64,000 bases of DNA from Streptomyces sp. DG2A-72 (GCF_030499575.1 NZ_JASTLC010000001.1:8394001-8458000); one strand, 5' to 3'. Counted from the stretch's first letter, positions 53,384-61,799 are shown. Translations and numbers: made by a program. The notes: generated by a model from the letters alone, not told the origin.

Positions 53384-54100
53384 TCAGGCGCAGAAACCGG
53401 GGAGGGGCTCGGAGTCGTTGATGAAGGCGCGGGCGACGTCGGACAGGCGTCGGTTGTGGGCGCGGGCGTAGCCGCGCAGTGCGGTGAAGGCCTGTTCCAT
53501 GTCGATGTTCTGGCGTTCGGCGAGTTTCCCCTTGGCCTGCTCGATCAGGACCCGGCTGTTCAACGCCGTCTGCAGCTGTTCGTTGAGCACCGTGCTGCGG
53601 TGGACGGTGCGTTGTTGCAGCAGGCTGATCGTGGCGACGTCGGCCAGGGCCTGCGCGATGAGTGTGGCGGCCGGATCGAAGGGGCCAGGCACGGCGCGGA
53701 AAAGATTCAGGGCGCCCACGGTCTCGTCCCGCAAGCGCATGGGCAGGGCCTGGACGGCCCCGAATCCGCTGCGGTGCGCTGCCGTGACGAAGCGCGGCCA
53801 GCGATCGACCTCCCGGGTCAGGTCGGGGACGATCACCTGTGTGCCGGTGCGGAAGCACTCGAGGCAGGGGCCTTCGTCGTTCTGGAGCTGGAAGAGTTCC
53901 AGCAGGCGTACCTGTTCGTCGGAGGCGGCCATGACACGGAGTTCGCCGTCGCGGTCCGCGAGCAGCACCCCGGCCGCACCGGCGCCGAGCATGCCCACGC
54001 AGCGGTCGGTGAGCAGGCGCAGGAAGTCGATCAGGTCGAAGTCGGCGACCAGATTGTCCGCCAGCTCGACGAAGGTCTTGGCCAGGAGCTGCTGATTCAT
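53384..54100 (-). CDS. GAF-ANTAR regulator
   Basis: 238 residues. A GAF sensor (~15-165; LLTDRCVGMLGAGAAGVLLA; NDEGPCLECFRTGTQVIVPD; FGAVQALPMRLRDETVGALN) is joined to a C-terminal ANTAR domain (LNSRVLIEQAKGKLAERQNI; DMEQAFTALRGYARAHNRRL). It is a cytosolic antiterminator with a small-molecule or redox sensor. The Cys pair in GPCLEC could respond to redox. It is a typical domain set in Streptomyces. Confidence 0.92.
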   Translation of the reverse strand: MNQQLLAKTFVELADNLVADFDLIDFLRLLTDRCVGMLGAGAAGVLLADRDGELRVMAASDEQVRLLELFQLQNDEGPCLECFRTGTQVIVPDLTREVDRWPRFVTAAHRSGFGAVQALPMRLRDETVGALNLFRAVPGPFDPAATLIAQALADVATISLLQQRTVHRSTVLNEQLQTALNSRVLIEQAKGKLAERQNIDMEQAFTALRGYARAHNRRLSDVARAFINDSEPLPGFCA

Positions 54101-54178
54101 CGTGACGCCCTCGCTTGAGACTGGTCCCGCTGTGAAGGGGCGGGAAGTGCAGCACGTTCATCGGATGGCACCGGTGCG

Positions 54179-54940
54179 TCAGGTCTCCTCGTCGGTCCGT
54201 CTCGGTTCTGTGTCCGGGGAGAAGCGGAGCCGGTGGGCCACCACGTCAGCGGCCACCTCGGCGAGTCGGCGCCCCTGCGCATAAGCGTAGGCGCGGAGCC
54301 TGACGAAGGCTTCGTCGATGCCGACGCCGAGCTGGACGGTGAGGATGCCGGTGGCCTGGTCGATCTCCGCCCGGTAGCCGCCCAGGTCCTCGAAGCCGCT
54401 CTCCGGCAACGGTTGGCCGGCCGACGCGCCCGTCTCGTCGATGCGCGTATTGAGCAGGAGCAGCGTCGCGAGATCGGCGAAGGCCAGCGCGTCGGCCAGC
54501 TCCTCCGCGTCCAGCACGGTCGGCACGTCTGCGTACAGGTCCAGGACTCCCGGACTGATCGCCCCTATCTGCAGGGGAAACGCGAAGACGGCGCGCGCTC
54601 CGGCTTCCAGGGCCGCATCGGCGAACACAGGCCAGCGGTCCTGCATCGCGCCGGTCAGCAGATCGGGTGTCAGGATGGCCGAGCCGTGCCGGAAGGCGTC
54701 CACGCAGGGTCCCTCGCCCAGGGTGAGCTGGAGCTCCTCCAGGCGTTTGCTGATGGCGTCGGTACTGCACAGCGGATGGCTTGTCGTGGTCCGGGACATC
54801 GCCGACAGCCCGGCCCCGCCGACCGGGAGCGCGGCCACGGCCGCGGTGCACACGTCGACGACGCCGACCTGGGCGCCGCGTCGGGCCGCCTGCTCGGCGA
54901 CCAGCACATGGATACGGGCCGACCGGCGGTGGGACGTCAC
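54179..54940 (-). CDS. GAF-ANTAR regulator, second copy
   Basis: 253 residues. The GAF-like domain (VGVVDVCTAAVAALPVGGAG; TLGEGPCVDAFRHGSAILTP; GAISPGVLDLYADVPTVLDA) is followed by an ANTAR-like end (YRAEIDQATGILTVQLGVGI; DEAFVRLRAYAYAQGRRLAE). The GTG start overlaps the stop of the upstream GNAT-like gene by 4 nt (GTGA), so the two are translationally coupled. Domain order is as in the neighbouring regulator, but identity is modest. Confidence 0.87.
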   Translation of the reverse strand: MTSHRRSARIHVLVAEQAARRGAQVGVVDVCTAAVAALPVGGAGLSAMSRTTTSHPLCSTDAISKRLEELQLTLGEGPCVDAFRHGSAILTPDLLTGAMQDRWPVFADAALEAGARAVFAFPLQIGAISPGVLDLYADVPTVLDAEELADALAFADLATLLLLNTRIDETGASAGQPLPESGFEDLGGYRAEIDQATGILTVQLGVGIDEAFVRLRAYAYAQGRRLAEVAADVVAHRLRFSPDTEPRRTDEET

Positions 54941-55620
54941 CCGGGCCACCGCGTCCAGGCATCGTGCGCAAGCCCCTCCAGCCTCGCGGCGGTTGGTCTC
55001 CCGACGGGAAGGACCAGCACCCGGAGCACCGTGGCGCTGATCGGCCTCCAGACCTCTCCCAGGTCCAGCCATCCCCAGGAGCGGAGCGCGGTGAGCGTTG
55101 GGCGATCGGCCCGGTCCACCACGGTGGCACCGAGCGCCGCCTGCTGGTCGGTCAGCAGCCGCTCCTGCAATCGGCGGGCCACGTCCTGGTCCTGCGGGTG
55201 CGGGCGGACCAGGATGTCGGTGATCGCGAAGACGCTTCCTGACTCGGTGAGTTGCTCGATGCTGTGCGGCAGTGCTCCGTAGCATTCGAGCCACCAGACG
55301 CCGTCGCTGCGGAGCGGGAATCCGAAGGCGCATCCCATCAGGCGGTCCGTCTCCGCGATCACCATGGCGAACCCCGGCCGACGGATGTCGGAGGCGAGAC
55401 GGTTCAGAAAGTGCCGGCGGCCGGGACGGCGGTACGCCTCGCCGGGTGACGTCTCGCGGGAGTCCACGTACAGATCCGCCAGTTGCCCGCTCAGGTCCTG
55501 TGCCAGCCGGCGGTTCACCCGACGCAACCGCACCGCGTCCATGGTGGGCGACTCGTTGCCACGGAGCTTCGCGCTCACCCGACGACTGCCCGGGACCAGG
55601 GGGAGATCAGCTGTGGGCAT
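54937..55620 (-). CDS. GNAT-like acetyltransferase-fold protein
   Basis: 227 residues. IAETDRLMGCAFGFPLRSDG, then SVFAITDILVRPHPQDQDVA and RRLQERLLTDQQAALGATVV, follow the strand 4-helix 3-strand 5 order of GNAT acetyltransferases. The acetyl-CoA loop (R/QxxGxG/A) is replaced by RPHPQDQDVA, so CoA binding is uncertain. The first 14 nt overlap the SPFH-like gene upstream, and the end overlaps the GAF-ANTAR start. It may be a regulatory partner of the antiterminator. Confidence 0.65.
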   Translation of the reverse strand: MPTADLPLVPGSRRVSAKLRGNESPTMDAVRLRRVNRRLAQDLSGQLADLYVDSRETSPGEAYRRPGRRHFLNRLASDIRRPGFAMVIAETDRLMGCAFGFPLRSDGVWWLECYGALPHSIEQLTESGSVFAITDILVRPHPQDQDVARRLQERLLTDQQAALGATVVDRADRPTLTALRSWGWLDLGEVWRPISATVLRVLVLPVGRPTAARLEGLAHDAWTRWPG

Positions 55621-56257
55621 GTGATGCGCCGGAGTCGGAGTCCGCCGGTGTCGGCCGGTTGTCCCGCTGTTCCAGGGTCACTGCCGCACGATTGCCGGTC
55701 CGCTCTGCGCGGGAGCCGGGCCGCTCTCCGCTCAGCGAGCCGACCGGCTCTCCACGCAGCGAGAAGGCGGGCGTGGCGGGCGGGCCGGGGGTGGTCAGTC
55801 CGGGGAGTGCGGGGCGCGGAGTGCTCCGGTACGCGGACTCGCCGTCAGTGTTCCGGCTCTGGCGCTCGAAGAAGCGCAGCATCTCCACCGGGAACGGCAT
55901 GACCCGGGTGCTGTTCTTCTCCGCCGAGATGTCGACCACGGTCTGCGGCAGGCGCAGTTGGAGTGCACCCGGAGTATCGGCCATGGTCGCCGCGCGCAGT
56001 CCCCGGGGTTCCTCGGTGGGGGCGTCCTTCACCAGGGCCTTGACCGGGTCGATGACCCGGGAATAGACGACCGCGTCCACGGTGAGCGTCACGTCGTCGG
56101 CGGTGATGGATCCCTGCGGCGGGATGCCGAGCACCTCGGTCTGGACGGACACCTTCCGCATCCGGTTCCCGATCGGCCGGATGACGCGCAGGCTCATGGC
56201 GAGCAGGACCAGTCCGGCCGTGGCGAACACCACCAGTACGGTGATCAGAACACTCAT
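55607..56257 (-). CDS. Shortened SPFH/band-7 (stomatin-like) membrane protein
   Basis: 216 residues. A membrane segment (VLITVLVVFATAGLVLLAMS) is followed by the first SPFH strands (VQTEVLGIPPQGSITADDVT; LTVDAVVYSRVIDPVKALV). It then jumps directly to the end of the family pattern (ALQLRLPQTVVDISAEKNST; RVMPFPVEMLRFFE), omitting the ~100-residue helical middle. A Pro/Arg-rich tail follows. The frame remains open, so it may still be made, but oligomerisation should be affected. Normal slipins are ~250-300 residues. Confidence 0.72.
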   Translation of the reverse strand: MSVLITVLVVFATAGLVLLAMSLRVIRPIGNRMRKVSVQTEVLGIPPQGSITADDVTLTVDAVVYSRVIDPVKALVKDAPTEEPRGLRAATMADTPGALQLRLPQTVVDISAEKNSTRVMPFPVEMLRFFERQSRNTDGESAYRSTPRPALPGLTTPGPPATPAFSLRGEPVGSLSGERPGSRAERTGNRAAVTLEQRDNRPTPADSDSGASHAHS

Positions 56258-56430
56258 GGTTCTCACATTCCTTACATCGGTCATTCCTGACGTCTATGGC
56301 GTCCCCGAACCCGAGCGGTCCGGGAAGCACCCGGCACGGGAGGACCCCGGCCTGTCGTCTGCGGTGCGGCGGCCGGGGTCCTGGGCTGCGGGTTGTGCGA
56401 TTGCCGAGCGGTGCGGCTCCTTCCGGCCCC

Positions 56431-56919
56431 TCAGTCGGGAGAGCGGGACGGTACGACGGTCCGGTCGGCCGGGGGGACACCAGCGGCGGCGAGAACATGC
56501 TCGGCCGAGGCGGCGTTGTTGTCCCGTACGGCCATGGCCATCGCGGCCTGGGCGGGGGAGAGAGATGTCTGTGGAGGTATCACCAGGAACAGGAAACGGT
56601 CCTGGGCACCCCGGGTGACGGTCATTGTGCTCTCCCCCACGGCGGACCAGTCGATACGGACCGTATGCCCCGCGACGACCAGATGGCCCGGGGCCTCGTC
56701 CCAGTCGCTCGTGTCGAGGCCGACGCGGGCGATGGTGCCCAGCCGGGCCGTCAGTGCGATGACCAGGCCGGGCAGTTGGCTCCCGATGTCGCGGGACCGT
56801 GGCCACCACGCGCCGTCGAAAGTTCCCGTGCGCTTGGGTGTCGTCTCCATCCGCAGGACGGCGTTGCCGGGAAGCACCGGCTCACTGCTGGTGTCTGCCA
56901 GGAGCTGAGTGGGGAGCAT
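56431..56919 (-). CDS. DUF5994 family protein, copy 1
   Basis: 162 residues. GTFDGAWWPRSRDIGSQLPG, WDEAPGHLVVAGHTVRIDWS and FLFLVIPPQTSLSPAQAAMA are the conserved blocks of DUF5994, a soluble actinobacterial family of unknown function. A paralogue lies ~0.8 kb upstream on the same strand. AGTGGGGAG-like sequence is absent on this strand; the start was chosen at MLPTQLL. Confidence 0.85.
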   Translation of the reverse strand: MLPTQLLADTSSEPVLPGNAVLRMETTPKRTGTFDGAWWPRSRDIGSQLPGLVIALTARLGTIARVGLDTSDWDEAPGHLVVAGHTVRIDWSAVGESTMTVTRGAQDRFLFLVIPPQTSLSPAQAAMAMAVRDNNAASAEHVLAAAGVPPADRTVVPSRSPD

Positions 56920-56925
56920 GATGAC

Positions 56926-57126
56926 TCACTTCCCTTGTGCCCGGGTCCGGCGCCGACCGCGAACCTGCTGCGGGGCCGATGGCGCGGGTCCCCGGGCAGC
57001 CGGCCGGGAGCGGCTGTAGTGGAAAGCGGCGATGCGCTCGTCATGCTGGTTGTTGAGCCGGTGGATCAGGAACGCGCCCGGAGCGACCATCGCCAGGAGC
57101 GCCACCAAGGTCACGAAGGTCTCCAT
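56926..57126 (-). CDS. 66-aa single-pass membrane protein
   Basis: An N-terminal helix (METFVTLVALLAMVAPGAFL) is followed by a basic cytoplasmic tail (HYSRSRPAARGPAPSAPQQV). It lies between two DUF5994 genes, with 6 nt on one side and 5 nt on the other, on the same strand, so it is an operon member. GAGGG precedes the ATG. No family was recognised. Confidence 0.7.
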   Translation of the reverse strand: METFVTLVALLAMVAPGAFLIHRLNNQHDERIAAFHYSRSRPAARGPAPSAPQQVRGRRRTRAQGK

Positions 57127-57131
57127 GGCCC

Positions 57132-57725
57132 TCACGCTCCTCTCGCCGGATGCTGGGCCGGAAGAGCGACTGCTGGGATCCGCGGACATGATGCTGGAGC
57201 GTCGGCCTCATGGCCTCCTTCGGATTCCCGGACCGCTGCCACGTCCCTGTCGGTCTCCGTGTCTGTGTGCAGGCGCGCCGCCTCGTGCATCAGCCGGCCC
57301 GCGGTCGACGTGCGCAGTGGGTCGCTCGCGGCGGCCATCAGCCAGGCGGCCGAGACGGGACTCGTCTGCGGAGGGATCACCAACAGGTCCCAGCGGCCCA
57401 CGTGGTAGGAGAGGAGCAACATCTGGTGCGGGTCCTGCTGGGCCGGGAACGAGCCCACCTTCACGACATGCCCGTCGACGGGCACCCTGTCCGGGACGGT
57501 CGGCCAGTGTGCGGGATTCACCGCGACCCTGGTGATCCGCCCCCACAGCGGATCGAGCACGGCTGTCAGTGCAGGGAGTTCCGCCCAGAGATCGCGGGAG
57601 CGGGGCCACCAGGCGCCGTCCAGCAGAGCCGGTGCGGAACCGCTGGGGGCCAGCGATATGCGGAGAGACGGAGGGGAGGGCTGGTCTTCGAGTGTCGGCG
57701 CGTACGTAACGGTCGCAGTCACCAT
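57132..57725 (-). CDS. DUF5994 family protein, copy 2
   Basis: 197 residues. LLDGAWWPRSRDLWAELPAL, WPTVPDRVPVDGHVVKVGSF and DLLVIPPQTSPVSAAWLMAA correspond block by block to the DUF5994 protein downstream, including GAWWPRSRD and VIPPQTS. It has a longer Ala/Pro/His-rich C-terminal tail. It heads the three-gene cluster. The function is unknown. Confidence 0.85.
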   Translation of the reverse strand: MVTATVTYAPTLEDQPSPPSLRISLAPSGSAPALLDGAWWPRSRDLWAELPALTAVLDPLWGRITRVAVNPAHWPTVPDRVPVDGHVVKVGSFPAQQDPHQMLLLSYHVGRWDLLVIPPQTSPVSAAWLMAAASDPLRTSTAGRLMHEAARLHTDTETDRDVAAVRESEGGHEADAPASCPRIPAVALPAQHPARGA

Positions 57726-57904
57726 GCGAACCCTGCTCCGGACCGGTCGGAACCGGCCACGGCGTAGCCAATCGCCGAAAACGGCACGAGCATGGAGGCC
57801 GGTGCGCGAAATACTCTCGGTAAGCCCAGCGTACTCCTCCGGCGAGCCCCAGGGACTGTGTCCATCGCCCGCCTTCCGTGACCTCCCCTGGCTGTATCGG
57901 GCCC

Positions 57905-58330
57905 TCACCTCACCTCGCCCGAGAGGACAGGCACCATCGGAACATGCCGGTGCGGCGCGGCCGGAGAGGACGCGACCGGGGCATCCCCGAGAGGAGGTGA
58001 CAGGTGCCCGAACGGAAGGCCGAGGAGCAGGAACGCGCAGCCGGCGAGGTCGACCAGCAAGGCCAGCATCGGTGGCGGGTAGTGCAGTTGCAGGGTCCCG
58101 CCCGTGACGGTGGTCTGCTGGGAGGCGTGGAGGAAGGCGTTGAGGCCGCTGCAGTCGCAGAAGGTGACGGGGGTGAGGTCGACATCGACGGTGCGGATAC
58201 CGTCGCGAAGACACCGCTCCAGTGCCGTGCGCACCAGTGGAGCCGATTCCAGGTCGATTTCACCGGACAGGGTGAGCAGCGCCCGTTTCCTTCGGTCATG
58301 GCGGTAGACGGTGAGCTGTGGAAGGGGCAT
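57905..58330 (-). CDS. STAS-domain anti-sigma factor antagonist
   Basis: 141 residues. LLTLSGEIDLESAPLVRTAL, TVDVDLTPVTFCDCSGLNAF and LLVDLAGCAFLLLGLP form a STAS fold. The phosphorylatable Ser is in DCSGLNAF (~60). It would release a sigma factor from an RsbW-type kinase such as the one at 11.2 kb. There is a short His/Pro-rich tail. It is divergent from the Asp23 gene. Confidence 0.9.
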   Translation of the reverse strand: MPLPQLTVYRHDRRKRALLTLSGEIDLESAPLVRTALERCLRDGIRTVDVDLTPVTFCDCSGLNAFLHASQQTTVTGGTLQLHYPPPMLALLVDLAGCAFLLLGLPFGHLSPPLGDAPVASSPAAPHRHVPMVPVLSGEVR

Positions 58331-58776
58331 GACGCCTCGGTTCAGAAGACCATCCGCAGCGCACGCGGTGACGCCGGGATTTCCGGCCCCTTGGCGCGCT
58401 GCAGGCGGGACGTACGTTCGGCTGGGGTGGGCAACGGCCGGTCCGACAGCCTGTGCAACAGGACAGAGGACCCACCCATTTCCCTCCAGGGATGCTCGGG
58501 GTGACGGACGAAAGGTCCGCTTCCCGCACCATCTGTGTCGAGCAACGACAGACAGGCCGCCGGGGTCTGGGACGTCCGTGCGGCAGCATAGTCCTCATCC
58601 CGGTCCGACGGACGGCCGGAAGCCGCCCATTCCCCTCGCCTGGAAGGTGCCAAGACGTGATGCCGCGCGGGCATATCCGGGTGCCCTGCACGGTACTGGG
58701 AAGGCAGCGCGGAAACGGGGCGACCGACGGCCGCCCGTTACGGCAGTCCGTGCATCGCCCGAGGAGGTGGCTTCGC
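58331..58776. other. Divergent intergenic region between STAS and Asp23 genes
   Basis: 446 nt with no convincing gene on either strand. It should contain the promoters of both stress genes. I could not identify a clear sigma-B-type promoter (GTTT-N14-GGGTAT class) by eye. GAGGAGG at 58761 is the Asp23 ribosome-binding site. Confidence 0.4.
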
Positions 58777-59271
58777 ATGACGGAGCCGAACAGCTCAACC
58801 CTGCAGAAGGCCTATCCCGATGCGCCCCGCGCCGGCGTGGGCACGATGCTGCAGGCCGCACGGCCCGGGCCTCAGGAACCGCCGGGGACCCGCGGCCGGA
58901 CGGTCATCGCGGACGGGGTGGTGGAGAAAATAGCCGGGATCGCCGCACGCGAGGTCCCGGGAATCAACGCACTGGGCGGCGGATTCACTCGCACCATGGG
59001 CGCGGTGCGCGACCGGGTCCCGGGAGGGCGCTCAAGTACTGGGCGCGGTGTCAAGGTCGAGGTCGGTGAGAAGCAGACCGCCATCGACCTCCAGGTCGTC
59101 GTCGAATACGGGACAAGCATCACCGACGTCGCCGCGGCAGTCCGCGAGAACGTGATCGCGGCGGTGGAACGCATGACGGGCCTGGAAGTCGTCGAAGTGA
59201 ACATCGCCGTCAACGATGTGCACCTTCCGGACGAGGACACGCCGGAGAGCGGCGAGGACCGGGTGCACTAG
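58777..59271 (+). CDS. Asp23/Gls24-family envelope stress response protein
   Basis: 164 residues. After a ~40-residue variable start, GRTVIADGVVEKIAGIAARE, GVKVEVGEKQTAIDLQVVVE and VAAAVRENVIAAVERMTGLE, then VNIAVNDVHLPDED, are the Asp23 core. These are soluble or membrane-tethered alkaline/envelope-stress proteins. There is no membrane segment. The ribosome-binding site is strong. Confidence 0.92.
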   Translation: MTEPNSSTLQKAYPDAPRAGVGTMLQAARPGPQEPPGTRGRTVIADGVVEKIAGIAAREVPGINALGGGFTRTMGAVRDRVPGGRSSTGRGVKVEVGEKQTAIDLQVVVEYGTSITDVAAAVRENVIAAVERMTGLEVVEVNIAVNDVHLPDEDTPESGEDRVH

Positions 59272-59434
59272 AGACTCCGCGGCATCGCTCTTCCGCGACA
59301 TCTGGACAGCCACCAGGCCACCAGCTGGAGGCGCTGATCGCCTGATCCGGGCTCAACTCGGCCCGGCTGATGGCAATCCGTGGCGACTCCGCGTTCGGAT
59401 CCGCCGACAAGAGGGATGGAACCCATCGCCCGGC

Positions 59435-59617
59435 TCAGCGCCGACGTCCGCTTCCCCGGGAGGACCGGCCGGACCCCACGCCGGCCGAGTGCACAGCGAG
59501 GAAAGCAAGCCCGGCAAGCATGAGGCTCGTCGGGCTGAAGATCACCTCTGTCGACGTCTCGGTGACGCGGATGACGAAGGCGATGACGAAGAGGGCGGCC
59601 GCCACGAATGCCAGCAT
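59435..59617 (-). CDS. 60-aa two-helix membrane protein
   Basis: MLAFVAAALFVIAFVIRVTE and TEVIFSPTSLMLAGLAFLAV are two hydrophobic helices with a short loop, followed by a Ser/Arg-rich tail. The ATG has GGAG 8 nt upstream. Similar tiny proteins in Streptomyces are unassigned. It stands alone between the Asp23 gene and the three-helix protein. Confidence 0.72.
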   Translation of the reverse strand: MLAFVAAALFVIAFVIRVTETSTEVIFSPTSLMLAGLAFLAVHSAGVGSGRSSRGSGRRR

Positions 59618-59885
59618 CTGTCTGCTCCTGCCGATGGACGGCGAGCCACACGTGATCCCGGTGGCTGTACCGCTGCCCGCTGGCTTCCCCGGATTGCGCC
59701 GATCAGTCGTGCGACTCCGGGGCCGGAGGCCGACCGAACCGAGATGTCGAGCTGATGAACAGATCCGGTGGGCCGTTCCACGGACGCGATCCGTGCAAGT
59801 GTGGGAAGGGGACAGGCCGACGCCGAGCACCCGGATACTGATCGGATGCCGCGGGCCGGCCGTCCGTGACAGTGAGGAGCGCGCC

Positions 59886-60206
59886 ATGGGCGCGAACACG
59901 GCTGAGTATGCGTTGCCTGACACCATTCAGGAGCTGACAGACCGCCTGACGGTCTCCTACGCCAACCTGCTGACGGCCGCGGTCGTGCGGGATGTGGTGC
60001 AGGACTGCTATCTGCCGCTCAGCAACGCTCGTATCGGCAACTACGTGCCGATCCTCGTCGAGCACAGCAGCCGCATCAAGCTGCGACAACTCACGCGACG
60101 CCCCGATGCCACGCCTCTCCTTCGCGAACACTCCGACGGGATACGAGGCCACTCAATTACCGCGGCCTTGCGAAGGGTTCGAGTCGCCCTGACCCGCTCG
60201 GCATAG
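59886..60206 (+). CDS. Three-helix-bundle dimerisation-type protein
   Basis: 106 residues. IQELTDRLTVSYANLLTAAV, VRDVVQDCYLPLSNARIGNY and VPILVEHSSRIKLRQL give three helices as in the small actinobacterial 'three-helix bundle dimerization' family. The end is Arg-rich. GAGGAG lies 7 nt before the ATG. The role is unknown, possibly transcription-linked. Confidence 0.7.
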   Translation: MGANTAEYALPDTIQELTDRLTVSYANLLTAAVVRDVVQDCYLPLSNARIGNYVPILVEHSSRIKLRQLTRRPDATPLLREHSDGIRGHSITAALRRVRVALTRSA

Positions 60207-60332
60207 GCGCCGCGCCCGTTGAATTCGATCGTCCAGTTGGATGGCTGGTCAGGCGCCGGCGGGTGTGCCGTCGGCACCGGCTACCTGTTCTGCTCGCCGA
60301 CAAGGCTGCCCATCAAGGCCCGGACCGGCTTG

Positions 60333-61202
60333 TCACTGCTCATCAGCGGTGGCGTTGGAACTGCTCACGGCGCCACCGCTGGACGGCGCGGACGACACCG
60401 AAGCCTTGGAACTGGAACTGGAACTGGAACTGGAACTGGGGCTGGGGCTGGGGCTGGGATTGGAGCTGGGACGAGAACTGGTGTCGGGTGGCGCGCTCTC
60501 ATCCGGCGAGGCAGAAATGCTCGTCTGCGGAGCCGCGCCACTGGATGCACCCGGGGTGGGTGTGCGGCTGTCGGCGGGACTGGGGGTACCGGCCGTGCCA
60601 CCGCCCACCGAGGTTCCCCTGCCCGGCTCATTCTTGACCACGGCCGCTACCGGCTTGCCCATGATCAGCTCGACCGCGGTCACCGTGACCATCGCCAGGG
60701 CGAATACCAGGCCCGTCGCCAGGGCGTACTTCTTCCAGCCGATGGACCTCCGGAGGGAGCCACCCCGATAGGTGGTGACCGACTCGGCTTCGGAGGGCGC
60801 GGAGGCCGCCGTTGTCCCGCGGTGCTCATCGTCCGGACCACCGGGCCCGAAGGGCGGCATCGCGTCAACAGTCGTAGCGTCCGCGGGTAAACCGAACGCC
60901 GCCCGGGCGTCCGCGCGGTGTTCCGCCCGCTCCTGGGCCGGCGTCCTGGGCGCTCCTACGGGCGGCACTCGGCTGCGGATCCCCTCGCCCGTTCGCCGGA
61001 AAGCATGTGAGAAGACCGCTGCGCCTGTCGTGGCGCTGGCACTGATCACGGCGGCGCCGATGATCGTCCCGGTCACCCCCAGCACGGACGCCAGCACCGC
61101 GCCCACCACCGTCGCGAGTGCGCTCGCCACTACCTGCACAAGAGTCAGGTCGAGCACCTTGCGCCTGGGCGCCCGTTGATCTTCTTCTCTGAGATTCTCC
61201 AT
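60333..61202 (-). CDS. Two-span membrane protein with Ser/Pro-rich tail
   Basis: 289 residues. A Gly/Ala-rich hydrophobic region (VVASALATVVGAVLASVLGV, continuing TGTIIGAAVISASATTGAAV) lies at ~20-65. A cytoplasmic stretch of ~90 residues and a second helix (YALATGLVFALAMVTVTAVE, ~165) follow, then a ~110-residue Ser/Pro/Thr/Ala tail with a run of eleven Ser. AAGGGA precedes the ATG. Similar layouts occur in Streptomyces anti-sigma-like or wall-spanning proteins; no family was recognised. Confidence 0.75.
   Translation of the reverse strand: MENLREEDQRAPRRKVLDLTLVQVVASALATVVGAVLASVLGVTGTIIGAAVISASATTGAAVFSHAFRRTGEGIRSRVPPVGAPRTPAQERAEHRADARAAFGLPADATTVDAMPPFGPGGPDDEHRGTTAASAPSEAESVTTYRGGSLRRSIGWKKYALATGLVFALAMVTVTAVELIMGKPVAAVVKNEPGRGTSVGGGTAGTPSPADSRTPTPGASSGAAPQTSISASPDESAPPDTSSRPSSNPSPSPSPSSSSSSSSSSKASVSSAPSSGGAVSSSNATADEQ
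60404..60472. repeat. Hexanucleotide-type simple repeat in coding sequence
   Basis: A run of ctggaa units followed by ctgggg units (plus strand) encodes the poly-Ser and Pro-Ser stretch of the minus-strand membrane protein. The unit is 6 bp, so slippage keeps the frame and changes only tail length. Confidence 0.8.
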
Positions 61203-61254
61203 CAATGTCCCTTGATAGTTCTGGAGCCTGGCAGCCATCCGCCTCCAGAAGGCA

Positions 61255-61304
61255 GCCGCCGCAGTCCGACCGGTGGGTGTACGCACCGGTCGGACTGCGG
61301 CGGC
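61255..61304. terminator. 21-bp perfect hairpin
   Basis: Left arm 61255-61275 (GCCGCCGCAGTCCGACCGGT + G) and right arm 61284-61304 are perfect complements around an 8-nt loop. It lies 25 nt downstream of the minus-strand gene that ends at 61330, so it is a very stable terminator for that gene. Confidence 0.85.
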
Positions 61305-61329
61305 ATTGGTTTCCGCGGGGAGGACGGTG

Positions 61330-61767
61330 TTACTGACTGGTGGGCGCCGACATGTGCAGCAGTCGTTCGGTGATCTCCCGGTATTGCCTGAGCGCGAGCC
61401 GTAGTTCCTCGGTCTGTGTATCGGTCTCCTGGTCCTGCCAGCTTGCGCGCAGGACGCGGCGCCGTTCGGTGAGGGTGTTGGTGAACTGGGTGGCGATGTC
61501 GTCGAAGACGCCGTCGGCCTCCTCCACCGCCTTGTGCGGGTTGTCGACGAAGTTGTTCAGGGCCTGTTGGAGGCGCAGGGTGAACTTGTCCCGTTCGCCC
61601 TGCGGGACCAGTTCCGCGCCCGGCGGGCGACCGGGGCGGTCCGTGGTGGTGTCGCGCTCACGCGGTGCGTCAGTGGATTCGGTGCGGGGTGTCTGCGGGG
61701 AGCGCGGGGTCGCGGGATTCGCGCTTCCGGTCGGGGGGTGCGGTGCGTGTTCGGCGTTGTGCGACAT
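61330..61767 (-). CDS. Helical protein, block-B paralogue of the C-terminal domain at 50187
   Basis: 145 residues. A Pro/Thr-rich start (MSHNAEHAPHPPTGSANPAT) precedes a helical domain: LVPQGERDKFTLRLQQALNN, then FVDNPHKAVEEADGVFDDIA and LRLALRQYREITERLLHMSA. The same domain sits, frameshifted, at the end of the block-A membrane protein gene, so an ancestral single gene seems to have been split here. A perfect hairpin follows. The function is unknown. Confidence 0.75.
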   Translation of the reverse strand: MSHNAEHAPHPPTGSANPATPRSPQTPRTESTDAPRERDTTTDRPGRPPGAELVPQGERDKFTLRLQQALNNFVDNPHKAVEEADGVFDDIATQFTNTLTERRRVLRASWQDQETDTQTEELRLALRQYREITERLLHMSAPTSQ

Positions 61768-61799
61768 CAGATGCTGCTTCCCTTCGCGTGGTGTCGGTT

